Positions 17,658 to 25,769 of a stretch of 40,943 nt of DNA are shown here, one piece after another. Each line of letters opens with the position of its first letter. Positions within the stretch are counted from its first letter, which is position 1. Source of the DNA: Blastocatellia bacterium. GTDB lineage: Bacteria; Acidobacteriota; Blastocatellia; RBC074. The stretch is from NCBI GenBank assembly GCA_016789725.1, contig JAEUQN010000044.1, forward strand, positions 1-40,943, in the 5' to 3' direction. The position numbers and the translations under genes were made by a program. Under the pieces are notes generated by a model that had not been told where the DNA came from, made no database searches, and worked only from the letters and a program-made list of their open reading frames with translations.

Positions 17658-18767
17658 ATGAGTGAAGCACTTCTGACAGATTTGTTGGCGGCACTGGATG
17701 TAATGGTGATAGAACGCCTACCCGATAGTTCCTTTACGGTTGTTGGTAATATTCCCGCCTGGTTCACCTGGCTCTATACGGACGCTGCGGCAAACCCACA
17801 GCAGTTGCGATTGGATTTAACCTCGCCATTTCTGGAAAATTTTCTGGTGGATGCGGAAGCGTTTTGGAACGAATCGCGTCCGGGGCAATTGAAGTCTGGT
17901 TCGTGGGAAGAGAAAGGGCCGTCTGGCAAAGAAGATAATCTCGAAGCGGCGGCGTTATGCCTTGGCGACCGCAAGATTTTGCTGATTGAATTGCTGGGCA
18001 TTGCGCACGAGGAGCGCCGCCGCCTATTGCAAATCGCCCGCGAAAAAGCCCTCTTGCAGTCACAACTCATCAAAGAAACGCAGAAAAAAGAAATCCTGTT
18101 GCATTGCATCGCGCACGATTTGGTTGGCCTGTTAATGGGCGTCAGAGTTTCGCTTTCGCTGCTGGGGTCTGAAAGCTTGTCACCCACAGGCAAAGACTAC
18201 CTTACGATGGGGCAGCGACAATATAATCAACAAGAGCGATTGGTGAATGACATCGTACAGGCGTTTTCAGCAGAGATGGAATCGCTCGGCACTTTCAAAT
18301 TGGAAGCTGACAAAGTTCCCAATCTTCTTAGTTGTACGCGACAGGTCATCAATGAATTGACCGCAATGGCATCACTGCACAAAGTCAATTTACAGCTTGA
18401 CCCCGCGACTGACTGTCACCGCGAATGGAAAGTCGTTGGCGAGCGGCTGCGATTACAACGCGTGATTTTGAATCTGATCGAAAATGCCCTGCGCGTTGGG
18501 CCTCCATTCTCTGTTGTGAATGTCAGCTTACACGACGATGGGGTTAACGTGATACTCACCGTCGAAGATGAAGGTGCCGGTGTCGCCGCCGAATTGGTCG
18601 GAACCCTGTTTCAGAAGTTTGCCCCAACCAAAAGCGGACAGTACGGCTTCGGGTTATACTTTTGCCGCATTATGGTGGAGCGTTGGGGCGGCACTATTGG
18701 ATACGCGCCGCGCCCGAATCGTGGCTCACGGTTTTGGGTGAAGTTGCCGAAGTTCATCTCACCTTGA
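17658..18767 (+). CDS. Soluble sensor histidine kinase
   Basis: 369 residues with no transmembrane segment. Residues 1-115 form an uncharacterised, possibly PAS-like, sensory part, followed by a coiled coil (115-145). The dimerisation/phosphoacceptor helix has His153 in IAHDLVGLL. The ATP-binding domain carries the N box (LNLIENALR, N276), G1 (DEGAG, 304-308), an F-box-like LFQKF and G2 (GFGLYFCRI). The protein should therefore autophosphorylate. No response regulator or phosphotransfer gene is in the window, so it is an orphan, or its input comes from the GTPase encoded nine bases upstream. Its lack of membrane spans suits a kinase recruited to the OmpA-domain/GTPase complex. Confidence 0.9.
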   Translation: MSEALLTDLLAALDVMVIERLPDSSFTVVGNIPAWFTWLYTDAAANPQQLRLDLTSPFLENFLVDAEAFWNESRPGQLKSGSWEEKGPSGKEDNLEAAALCLGDRKILLIELLGIAHEERRRLLQIAREKALLQSQLIKETQKKEILLHCIAHDLVGLLMGVRVSLSLLGSESLSPTGKDYLTMGQRQYNQQERLVNDIVQAFSAEMESLGTFKLEADKVPNLLSCTRQVINELTAMASLHKVNLQLDPATDCHREWKVVGERLRLQRVILNLIENALRVGPPFSVVNVSLHDDGVNVILTVEDEGAGVAAELVGTLFQKFAPTKSGQYGFGLYFCRIMVERWGGTIGYAPRPNRGSRFWVKLPKFISP

Positions 18768-18779
18768 TATTCTCGTCGT

Positions 18780-19607
18780 ATGAAACCTGTGTACAGCTTA
18801 TACTTTTCGTTGCTTTTGTTTCTTTCTGGTTGTGGTGGAGCGAATGTTCCAACCACTGTTCAGGTTGCTTCCACCGCGACGACCAGCACCTCTGCCGAGC
18901 CGCCGATTTACACTTACGAAATCGTCAACACCTATCCACACGACCCCACTTCGTTCACGCAGGGATTGGTTTTTGAGAACGGCGTTTTTTACGAAAGCGC
19001 GGGCCTGAATGCCGCCCATAATGGGCATTCCAGCTTGCGCAAAGTCGAAGTTACGACGGGCAAGGTTCTTAAAAAAATTGACGTCCCGGAGCCGCATTTT
19101 GCCGAAGGGCTGGCGTTGTTTGGAGGGAAGCTTTTTCAACTCACCTGGCAGGATCACAAAGGATTCATTTACGACCCCGACACGTTTGCCAAACAAGGTG
19201 AGTTTCCATATAGCGGCGAAGGTTGGGGCCTGACGCACGATGGTAAATCGCTCATTCTAAGCGATGGCACGCATCAACTGCGATTCCTTGATCCCGAAAC
19301 ATTTAAGGAGCAACGCCGCATCAGCGTCTATGACAAACAAAATCGCCTTGAGGAACTCAATGAGTTGGAATACGTCAAGGGTGAGATTTTCGCCAATATC
19401 TGGCAAACCGACCGCATCGTGCGCATTGATCCCAAAGACGGCAAGATTCTCGGCTGGATAGACCTGCGCGATTTGCTCAAGGATGAAGATCAGCGTGTTG
19501 ATACCGATGTGCTGAATGGCATTGCGTATGACGCCGCACAGGATCGGCTATATATCACCGGCAAGAAATGGCCGAAGCTGTTTGAGATTCGGCTGAAAAA
19601 GAAATGA
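18780..19607 (+). CDS. Glutaminyl-peptide cyclotransferase, lipoprotein form
   Basis: 275 residues. A lipoprotein signal (SLYFSLLLFLSGC) has its lipobox Cys at 18. The mature part is the five-bladed propeller type of glutamine cyclotransferase: the hallmark YPHDPTSFTQGLVFENGVFYES at about 52-73, then FAEGLALFGGKLFQLTWQ, GEGWGLTHDG, and LNELEYVKGEIFANIWQTDRI. The enzyme converts N-terminal Gln of exported peptides or proteins to pyroglutamate. It starts 12 bases after the kinase stop, so it may belong to the same transcript, although no functional link is evident. Its stop overlaps the ComEA-like gene by ATGA. Confidence 0.9.
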   Translation: MKPVYSLYFSLLLFLSGCGGANVPTTVQVASTATTSTSAEPPIYTYEIVNTYPHDPTSFTQGLVFENGVFYESAGLNAAHNGHSSLRKVEVTTGKVLKKIDVPEPHFAEGLALFGGKLFQLTWQDHKGFIYDPDTFAKQGEFPYSGEGWGLTHDGKSLILSDGTHQLRFLDPETFKEQRRISVYDKQNRLEELNELEYVKGEIFANIWQTDRIVRIDPKDGKILGWIDLRDLLKDEDQRVDTDVLNGIAYDAAQDRLYITGKKWPKLFEIRLKKK

Positions 19608-19948
19608 TTCTTAAATCAAATGGCAAATATCAAAAGGAAAAAGGCAAAAGGGCGGCACATGATTTTTCTTTTGATAAAGGCGGCGCAGCCTGCCGAATAA
19701 ACTTTTGCCTTTTGATATTTGCCTTTTGCCTTTTGATTTCAGGCGTTCACGCGCAGGATCGCATCAATCTCAACACTGCTTCCGCCGAACAGTTAATGCG
19801 CTTGCCTTATGTCGGAAACGCCGTTGCCCATCGGATCCTCGAACATCGCCGCAAACACGGAATATTCAAACGCCCACAGGACCTCATCGTGATCAAAGGC
19901 TTGAGCGCCAAGCGTTATCGCCAGATCGCGCACCTCATTCGCATTTGA
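19604..19948 (+). CDS. ComEA-like helix-hairpin-helix DNA-binding protein
   Basis: 114 residues. The C-terminal part (about 54-112) is the tandem helix-hairpin-helix of ComEA: INLNTASAEQLMRLPYVGNAVAHRI, then GIFKRPQDLIVIKGLSAKRY. ComEA binds incoming DNA in the periplasm during transformation. The N-terminus is a long basic region, then the hydrophobic stretch INFCLLIFAFCLLISGVHAQ (32-51), a plausible signal peptide with cleavage at HAQ. That N-terminal part is encoded by a copy of the window's repeat family. The start overlaps the cyclotransferase stop. The last 14 bases overlap, tail to tail, the end of comEC on the other strand. A general secreted HhH protein is the alternative. Confidence 0.85.
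   Translation: MILKSNGKYQKEKGKRAAHDFSFDKGGAACRINFCLLIFAFCLLISGVHAQDRINLNTASAEQLMRLPYVGNAVAHRILEHRRKHGIFKRPQDLIVIKGLSAKRYRQIAHLIRI
19613..19740 (+). repeat. AT-rich inverted-repeat element, copy with translated arm
   Basis: The left arm has AAATCAAATGGCAAATATC followed by AAAAGG; the right arm has TTTTGCCTTTTGATATTTGCC, then TTTTGCCTTTTGATTTC. The arms are reverse complements with few mismatches around a roughly 60-base core containing GGCGGCAC and GCCGAATAAACTTTTGCC. The same core words occur in the copies at 28812 and 35155. It lies entirely within the ComEA-like reading frame, providing residues about 4-46. Confidence 0.8.
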
Positions 19949-22706
19949 CGAAGGTTTTCACCTGCAAATCGTTCCCATCCGTTGAAATCGTGATCGCGCC
20001 GCATTGGCTGGTTTGCAGCACCTGTGCGCCAATCGTTTTCAATCCTGCCATAATTTCTGCGTGCGGATGATCGAACGGACTTGGGTGGGCCACCGAAATC
20101 ACTGCAATCGCAGGCTGCGCACGTTGTAAAAATGCTGCCGTCGAAGAACTGCGTGAGCCGTGATGTGCAACTTTCAGAACGTCCGTTTTCAAGTCCTCGT
20201 TTTCCGCTATGAGTCGTGCTTCGATTTCTTTTTCAATGTCACCGGTCAGCAAAAACACGCGTCGCCCGAAGCGTAAGCGCAACAGGAGCGATTGATTGTT
20301 TGCGGCTTGCGATGCAGTCATCGCATCCCGAAATGGCGTCAAGGCTTTGACGTTCACCCCGTCAATATCGAATTGGTCGCCGCGCGCGATAGATTGTAAC
20401 GGCGCGCCTGCATAATTCGCGGCTTCTCGAAACGCATCGAATTGCTGGTCATTAGTTGGAATCACACCCGTCAGCGCCGCGCCAATCGCAAAACTTTTGC
20501 CGATGTCCGCAAAACCCTGCACGTGATCGGAATGCCCGTGACTCGCTGCGATAAAATCCAATCGTTTGATGCCGCGTTGCCAAAGATACGGCGACACCGC
20601 CGCTTCGCCAATACTGATGCGGTCTTCGACGAATACCTCTTCGCCCTCTGTCATCGCCAAATCAGTGGGAATCCGTCCGCCGCTGTCGAGCAGCATCAGC
20701 TTGCCATTTGGAAACGCAATCAGCATTCCGTCGCCTTGTCCCACATCGAGAAACGTAATGCTTAAGCGCCCACGCTCGAATTCGTGCGAATGGGGATGCC
20801 AAATCAAGACAATAACCAATGCCAACAACGCCGCGCTGCAGAAACTTAACCCTACGACGATAATGGCTCTGCGCAGCCTCGGCGATCCCTTCGCATCCCT
20901 GTGGTGAAGGAGAAACGGATTCCAAATACTCAACGCAACAATCAACACCAACACCAGTGCAAAATACACCGCGTACATCCATGCTGAATTCGCCCCATAA
21001 TCCGGCACGCGAAAATTCAATTTGCGCCAGATCAACAACCAATCCGCCGCATGCGCTGTCAACCAACCGACGCCATTCACCACTATCGCCAGCTTCATCA
21101 TCACACTGCCGATGATGGAATATGCCAATAAATACAAAGCTCCGGCGATCATCAACGCAAACATCAACGCGCCCTGCAACGCGTTCGTGAGCGGCGAAAC
21201 AAACGACACGCGATGAAACTGCGCAATCATCATCGGCAGCAATCCAAGTTGTACGACAATCGTTGCCAGCAGTGTCATCACGGTCCAACGAATTGCCCAT
21301 TGCCCGATTCGCCGCCGTTTCGTCGCGCTCAACCATTTTGCCGTGCGCGCTTTTTCCAGCCGATAGCGAATCGGTGCTTTGCGCATTTCGTCCTGAAACT
21401 CGCCTTCGTTCCAGTGCAAAACCTCCGCCCACCATTTGAACCAACGCGGCGCACGCGGCGGATACGGCGTGAGTGCAGATGGCTGCCATTCGCCAAGATG
21501 CTTAATCCGTTCGAGCAACGGCACTGTCACCAGCACGATCATCGCCACCGTCAAAAACGAAAGCTGAAAGCCCGGATTGAACAGATCGCGCGGCTGCCAG
21601 GTCAGCAGCACCAGCGCCGAAGCCGCCAACGTATTCGCTCCCGGCGCAGTCCGAAAAATCAATTGCCCGATCATCACAAACGTTAGCATTACCGTTGCCC
21701 GCGTGATGGCCGGTTGCGCGCCAATCATTAGTGCATACGCCCACAGCAACGCGGTCATTAACACAAAGCGCAGCCATCGGGCCTTGAATATTTTTGCCGT
21801 GAGCCACGAAACGACGAGCGCGATCATGGCTACGTGCAGGCCGGAAATAACAAGCAGGTGAAAGGTACCGCCGATACGAAACGACTCGGCTGTTTCCTGC
21901 GAGAGAAAATACTGATTGCCGAATAAAGCCGCCGCGAGAATCCCCGAAGCTGGTTGCGTGAAGCTGCGCAAAGTTACCGCGATAGCATGGGCGCGAATGG
22001 TGTAGAGGAATTTGAGAACGTGATTGCGCGCGCCGTCACCCAAGCGTTCAATCAGCAAGGCGCTTTTGATTAAGCCGTTCGCATCGTAGCCTCGATATTC
22101 CAGCATTTCGTCAAAATCCGTCGCGCCCGGATTGCGAAAGCCTTGCGATTTACGCAGCATCGTCAACGCACGAATCCGCGTGCCATATTCAAGTTGCAGT
22201 GCGTCATATTCAGCACGATCCTGTGCTTCCTTGAACGGCACAACCACGCGCACTGTGCCGGACGCGGTTTGCTCTTTGCCAAACGTTGCGAGTTTTTCCA
22301 GGGAGATTTCCAGGTAAATTCGATCCGGTGCAAGCTCCGGCGCAGCCGCGATGACGCCCCAGATTTCTACGGGTTCGTCAGCCTGGATCACGCCGCGCTC
22401 GAACAGGATTTTGACGCGATTGGGGGCAACGCTCGCCTCGTTCAACGACCACAACAAGCTGCCGCAAGCAAAACAATTCGCCAATAAAATCAGAGTGATG
22501 AGCGCATCTCGTCGCCATTGCAGCCGCTTGATGTAAAGCAAAGTGACTGCCACGATAAACAAAACCATCGCGGCGAAACCCCACCATTTGAGATTGGAAA
22601 TTGGGGAGCGGGAGGCAACGATCTCGCCCAAAATAAACGCGACCGCGAAGTACACAAGCGGTTGCTGTTGCACGCTGAGTTGTGCAAAGGCAAGGCGACG
22701 GGGCAT
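19935..22706 (-). CDS. comEC: ComEC/Rec2 DNA-uptake channel protein
   Basis: 923 residues with the three-part ComEC layout. An N-terminal DUF4131 region has several membrane spans and an OB-like soluble part (about 60-215). The competence channel domain (about 240-600) carries GGTFHLLVISGLHVAMIALVV. The C-terminal metallo-beta-lactamase-like domain (about 670-923) shows ITFLDVGQGDGMLIAFPNGK, SHGHSDHVQG and KVAHHGSRSSST, so the metal-binding motif is intact and may act as the nuclease. ComEC moves single-stranded DNA across the inner membrane. The gene follows rlmD on the same strand after a 78-base gap filled by an inverted repeat. Its 3' end overlaps that of the ComEA-like gene by 14 bases. 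Confidence 0.95.
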   Translation of the reverse strand: MPRRLAFAQLSVQQQPLVYFAVAFILGEIVASRSPISNLKWWGFAAMVLFIVAVTLLYIKRLQWRRDALITLILLANCFACGSLLWSLNEASVAPNRVKILFERGVIQADEPVEIWGVIAAAPELAPDRIYLEISLEKLATFGKEQTASGTVRVVVPFKEAQDRAEYDALQLEYGTRIRALTMLRKSQGFRNPGATDFDEMLEYRGYDANGLIKSALLIERLGDGARNHVLKFLYTIRAHAIAVTLRSFTQPASGILAAALFGNQYFLSQETAESFRIGGTFHLLVISGLHVAMIALVVSWLTAKIFKARWLRFVLMTALLWAYALMIGAQPAITRATVMLTFVMIGQLIFRTAPGANTLAASALVLLTWQPRDLFNPGFQLSFLTVAMIVLVTVPLLERIKHLGEWQPSALTPYPPRAPRWFKWWAEVLHWNEGEFQDEMRKAPIRYRLEKARTAKWLSATKRRRIGQWAIRWTVMTLLATIVVQLGLLPMMIAQFHRVSFVSPLTNALQGALMFALMIAGALYLLAYSIIGSVMMKLAIVVNGVGWLTAHAADWLLIWRKLNFRVPDYGANSAWMYAVYFALVLVLIVALSIWNPFLLHHRDAKGSPRLRRAIIVVGLSFCSAALLALVIVLIWHPHSHEFERGRLSITFLDVGQGDGMLIAFPNGKLMLLDSGGRIPTDLAMTEGEEVFVEDRISIGEAAVSPYLWQRGIKRLDFIAASHGHSDHVQGFADIGKSFAIGAALTGVIPTNDQQFDAFREAANYAGAPLQSIARGDQFDIDGVNVKALTPFRDAMTASQAANNQSLLLRLRFGRRVFLLTGDIEKEIEARLIAENEDLKTDVLKVAHHGSRSSSTAAFLQRAQPAIAVISVAHPSPFDHPHAEIMAGLKTIGAQVLQTSQCGAITISTDGNDLQVKTFVKCE

Positions 22707-22711
22707 AAGGA

Positions 22712-22784
22712 TGTGCGACAGGCGGCTTACCTGTCTGGCTGTTTCGTCGTGTAGTTGATGCGACAGGCAAGCGCCCGTCGCACA
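22712..22784. repeat. Inverted repeat between rlmD and comEC
   Basis: TGTGCGACAGGCGGCTTACCTGTC (22712-22735) is almost perfectly reverse complementary to GACAGGCAAGCGCCCGTCGCACA (ending at 22784), with one mismatch at each of two positions and a one-base bulge. It fills the rlmD-comEC gap and could form a long hairpin in RNA or a cruciform in DNA. No T-run follows, so it is more likely a dispersed repeat than a classic terminator. Confidence 0.7.
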
Positions 22785-24053
22785 TTATTTCATCGTCAGT
22801 TTTACGACTGTTTCGACGTGGTAGGTTTGCGGAAACATATCCAGCGCCGTGATCGAATCAATTTTGTATTTCGCTTTGGTCAGTAGTTTCAAATCGCGCG
22901 CGAGCGTCGTCGGGTCGCACGAAACATAATGAATGCGTTTCGGTCTGAGCGCGATCAATCGTTGCACGACCGCTTCGCCTGCGCCAGCGCGTGGCGGATC
23001 AAGCAGCACAAAATCCGGGCGCGGCAAATTCGGCACTTTCCATTTCAACCACGCTTCGACGGACATCGCTTCATACGTGATATTGTGGATGCGGTTAGCT
23101 TGTGCGTTTTTGAGGCCGTGTTTACTAGAGATTTTGCTACCTTCGACCGCGTACACCTGCGCAAACGACCGTGCCAGTTGCAAGGAAAACAATCCTGCGC
23201 CGGCATACAAATCAAATGCGGTTTTGCCGGTTGCCGCTTCCATTGCGGTTGCCACTAATTGCTCGACCAACAACCGATTCGACTGGAAAAATGTGCGAAC
23301 GCCAAAGCTGTACTGGATGCCCGCGATGGTTTGCCGCACGGTTCCTTGCGCATCTACTTCGGCATCGCGCGCGTTTTCGCCTGTCGCGGCTGTGGCGAGC
23401 GTTTGGTCATCGCCAACGGTCAGATACACGCGCGTGGCTCGGCTGGGCAACAGGTTCGGCGGTCGGTGCAATTCTTGCAATGCTGCATTCGCCGCAGGTA
23501 ATAAAATCGGACATTCTGTGACTTCGCAGATGTCGTGCGTGTTCGCTTTGAAAAAGCCGACTTGAAGGTGATGGGGCGATGGAGTGATGGAGTAAGCGGG
23601 CGATTTGTGATCATCCTCACCGTTTCGCCCTGTCGCGTTTTCGCCCTGTCGCACTTTGATTTCCGCGCGTGAGCGATAACCGAATTCATCTGCCGCCAAA
23701 ACTTCAATCTTCTTTTGCCAATCAATGCCGCCCATTCGTCGCAGCGATTCGCGGATGAATTCGGCTTTGACTTGAAGCTGCGCGGCATAATCCAAATGTT
23801 GCAATTGACAGCCGCCGCAAACGCCGAAATGCGGACACGGCGCGGCGCGGCGCAACGTTGACGGCTTGACGATTTCGGCAATCACACCGCGCGCAAGGTT
23901 GCGCTCGAGGCTGGTAATTTGCACGCGCAATTGATCACCCGGCGCAGCAAATGGCACGAACACGGCTTGTCCGTTGACGCGCCCCAGGCCGTCGCCGCCG
24001 TACACGATTTTTTCAATCGTGATCTCGTGAATGTCACCGATGCTTAAGTTCAT
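22785..24053 (-). CDS. rlmD: 23S rRNA (uracil-C5)-methyltransferase, RlmD/RumA type
   Basis: 422 residues. An N-terminal TRAM domain (about 1-62) is followed by an iron-sulfur cluster motif CPHFGVCGGCQLQ (C73, C79, C82), with a fourth Cys probably C181. The Rossmann methyltransferase domain shows AFDLYAGAGLFSLQLA, VLLDPPRAGAGEAV and the nucleophile C379 in VSCDPTTLARD. These enzymes methylate a specific uracil of 23S rRNA or of tRNA; the exact target (U1939, U747 or tRNA U54) cannot be settled by eye. Residues about 134-162 are a low-complexity insertion rich in Gly, Asp, Pro and Ser that coincides with DNA repeats. The start follows directly after the stop of the upstream gene. Confidence 0.88.
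   Translation of the reverse strand: MNLSIGDIHEITIEKIVYGGDGLGRVNGQAVFVPFAAPGDQLRVQITSLERNLARGVIAEIVKPSTLRRAAPCPHFGVCGGCQLQHLDYAAQLQVKAEFIRESLRRMGGIDWQKKIEVLAADEFGYRSRAEIKVRQGENATGRNGEDDHKSPAYSITPSPHHLQVGFFKANTHDICEVTECPILLPAANAALQELHRPPNLLPSRATRVYLTVGDDQTLATAATGENARDAEVDAQGTVRQTIAGIQYSFGVRTFFQSNRLLVEQLVATAMEAATGKTAFDLYAGAGLFSLQLARSFAQVYAVEGSKISSKHGLKNAQANRIHNITYEAMSVEAWLKWKVPNLPRPDFVLLDPPRAGAGEAVVQRLIALRPKRIHYVSCDPTTLARDLKLLTKAKYKIDSITALDMFPQTYHVETVVKLTMK
23570..23652. repeat. Repeat-rich insertion inside rlmD
   Basis: GATGGGGCGATGGAGTGATGG (23570-23590) is a run of GATGG-type units. Further along, TTTCGCCCTGTCGC occurs twice with a 16-base period (23623-23636 and 23639-23652). The segment keeps the rlmD frame open and encodes residues about 134-162, which no catalytic motif needs. 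Confidence 0.55.
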
Positions 24054-24782
24054 TTACAGGTAAAATAGGCCGAGTCGTGGCACGCGGTATTCATCGCGGA
24101 GCTTGCGCGCGATCCAATTGTCGAGCGTTTGTTCGTAGATTTCCTGGTCCATGTTTTTGCGATAATTCTTCAGGTCTTTTTCGCCTTGCGCGCGTAATTC
24201 GGCGAGTTTTTCTGCGCTCGCATGTTGCTGAATTGCATCCAGCAAAAAGCTTTCGATCAAATTCAAATCCGAATCCAGTTGTCCCAAAAAATCATCGCTG
24301 GGTTTACTTAAATCCTGACCGATTTCTTGCAAACGGCGCGCGGCGCGATCAAAGGCTTCGGCCAAAAAAACATCGTCCGCATAACTAATGCTGAGCCGCG
24401 TCAACGTTTCCTGCCATTCGTGCAGCGCCAGTTTGAGGTTGGCAACCGAAAAGCCGCCGATTTCTTCTGGCTCTGCTTCGGCTGCGTCACTGTCGCCGTT
24501 TCCGTGTTGCCCGCCGATGTGTGCTTCCAGATATTGCTGATACGCGGTTTCGACGGCTTGCTGGCAATAGAACAAATTGTTCACCCATTGCCCAAACTTA
24601 CGCGGCTTTTGGTCGTACACATCGAAGGCCTGGTTGATGCCGCGCAGTGCAATCCTGAGCGGTACGCCACGTTGCTGCCACGTTTCAATCAACGCCCAAT
24701 CCAACGGCGAAACTAACAAATGTTTCCCGCGTCGCCGAACAAATTCCTGTTCGACTTCTGTAAAGTAATTGAAATAATTCAT
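24054..24782 (-). CDS. Conserved hypothetical protein between coaX and rlmD
   Basis: 242 residues from the ATG at 24782. The frame continues up to an ATG at 24899, directly after the coaX stop, but those 39 codons lie in an inverted repeat, so the shorter start is preferred despite no visible Shine-Dalgarno. The N-terminus MNYFNYFTEVEQEFVRRRGKH, with LLVSPLDWALIETWQQRGVPLRIALRGINQAFDVY, looks well conserved and helix-rich. An acidic linker (AEAEPEEIGG) leads to a helical C-terminal half ending in RDEYRVPRLGLFYL. There is no signal or membrane span. I believe similar proteins occur in other acidobacteria but know no function. Its stop abuts rlmD, so co-expression with an RNA-modifying enzyme is likely. 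Confidence 0.75.
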   Translation of the reverse strand: MNYFNYFTEVEQEFVRRRGKHLLVSPLDWALIETWQQRGVPLRIALRGINQAFDVYDQKPRKFGQWVNNLFYCQQAVETAYQQYLEAHIGGQHGNGDSDAAEAEPEEIGGFSVANLKLALHEWQETLTRLSISYADDVFLAEAFDRAARRLQEIGQDLSKPSDDFLGQLDSDLNLIESFLLDAIQQHASAEKLAELRAQGEKDLKNYRKNMDQEIYEQTLDNWIARKLRDEYRVPRLGLFYL

Positions 24783-24820
24783 TGGGAGGGGAAATGCTAA
24801 ATAGATATTCGATACCGGGT

Positions 24821-24900
24821 GCTGGATGCTAGAGCTTACGGAAGCAAATTGAGTTAGCCTCAAGGTCTTTTCTAGTATCCAGCCTCCAACATCCAGCATC
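24821..24900. repeat. Inverted repeat with GCTGGAT arms before the hypothetical gene
   Basis: GCTGGATGCTAGA (24821-24833) pairs with TCTAGTATCCAGC (24871-24883), 12 of 13 positions, and a further CATCCAGCATC follows to 24900. It occupies the coaX-hypothetical gene boundary and would encode the first residues if the longer start at 24899 were used. Confidence 0.6.
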
Positions 24901-25667
24901 TACTTCCTATTTCTCTCGTAAATCAGGCGCAAGCCTTCCAGTGTCAAATCGTCGTCAATTTCTTCGATCAACTCGCTGCCGCGCCCGATCAGCCTGGCTA
25001 GGCCACCGGTTGCAATCACTTTTGTGCTTTCGCCCAATTCGGCAATCATGCGGCGCAAGATGCCATCCACCAAACCGATGTAACCGTAGTACAACCCCGA
25101 TTGCACGCTGCCGATGGTGGTTTGCCCGACGACCTGTTCGGGCCGCCGAATTTCAACGCGAGACAAACGTGCGGCGCGTTGGAACAGGGCTTCCGCCGAA
25201 ATATTCAAGCCCGGCGTAATCACACCGCCAAGATATTCGCTGTTTTTACTGACGGCGTCGAAGGTCGTGGCTGTGCCGAAATCCACAATGATGCACGGCG
25301 TGCCGTACCGTTGAATCGCCGCGACGCTATTGACGATTCGATCTGCACCGACGTCCGTGGCTGGGTGGTAGCAAATCGGCATCCCGGTTTCGCTGGAATG
25401 GTCCACGTAATACGGCGTCAGCCCGAAGTAGTTTTCCGCCATCTTCGTCAACGTGAAATTCAAAGGCGGCACGACGGATGAAATCGCAATGCCGGTGATT
25501 TTTTCGGAATCCATTTTGGCGAGCGTGAACAGGTTGCGAAAGAGGATGCCATATTCGTCAATCGTGCGGTTGCGCTCGGTTGAAAGCCGCCAATTCGTGA
25601 TGAGCTTTTCGTCTTCGTAAACGCCTACGACTGTGTTTGTGTTGCCAACGTCAATAACCAGGAGCAT
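24900..25667 (-). CDS. coaX: Type III pantothenate kinase
   Basis: 255 residues, typical for CoaX. The ASKHA-fold motifs are present: LLVIDVGNTNTVVGVYED at the N-terminus (phosphate loop, D6), the HPATDVGADRIVNSVAA segment, IIVDFGTATTFDAV, and GGVITPGLNISAEALF with RAARLSRVEI. It phosphorylates pantothenate in the first step of coenzyme A synthesis and is insensitive to CoA feedback. It is the first gene of a same-strand run continuing with the hypothetical protein, rlmD and comEC. birA, which sits next to coaX in many bacteria, is a few genes upstream here. Confidence 0.96.
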   Translation of the reverse strand: MLLVIDVGNTNTVVGVYEDEKLITNWRLSTERNRTIDEYGILFRNLFTLAKMDSEKITGIAISSVVPPLNFTLTKMAENYFGLTPYYVDHSSETGMPICYHPATDVGADRIVNSVAAIQRYGTPCIIVDFGTATTFDAVSKNSEYLGGVITPGLNISAEALFQRAARLSRVEIRRPEQVVGQTTIGSVQSGLYYGYIGLVDGILRRMIAELGESTKVIATGGLARLIGRGSELIEEIDDDLTLEGLRLIYERNRK

Positions 25668-25769
25668 AGAGTTTTAGGTAGTAGTGAAGTTGATGTTTTG
25701 TTGAGATGGCATCTTACCAAGCGAGAAGAAGAAGCGGCAAGGTCTGTGAAGATGAAGTGGCGAGGCGCA

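Noticed and set aside
20662..21489. 275-codon minus-strand frame overlapping comEC
   Set aside because: Same strand as comEC but in another frame, with no motifs; comEC is continuous through it.
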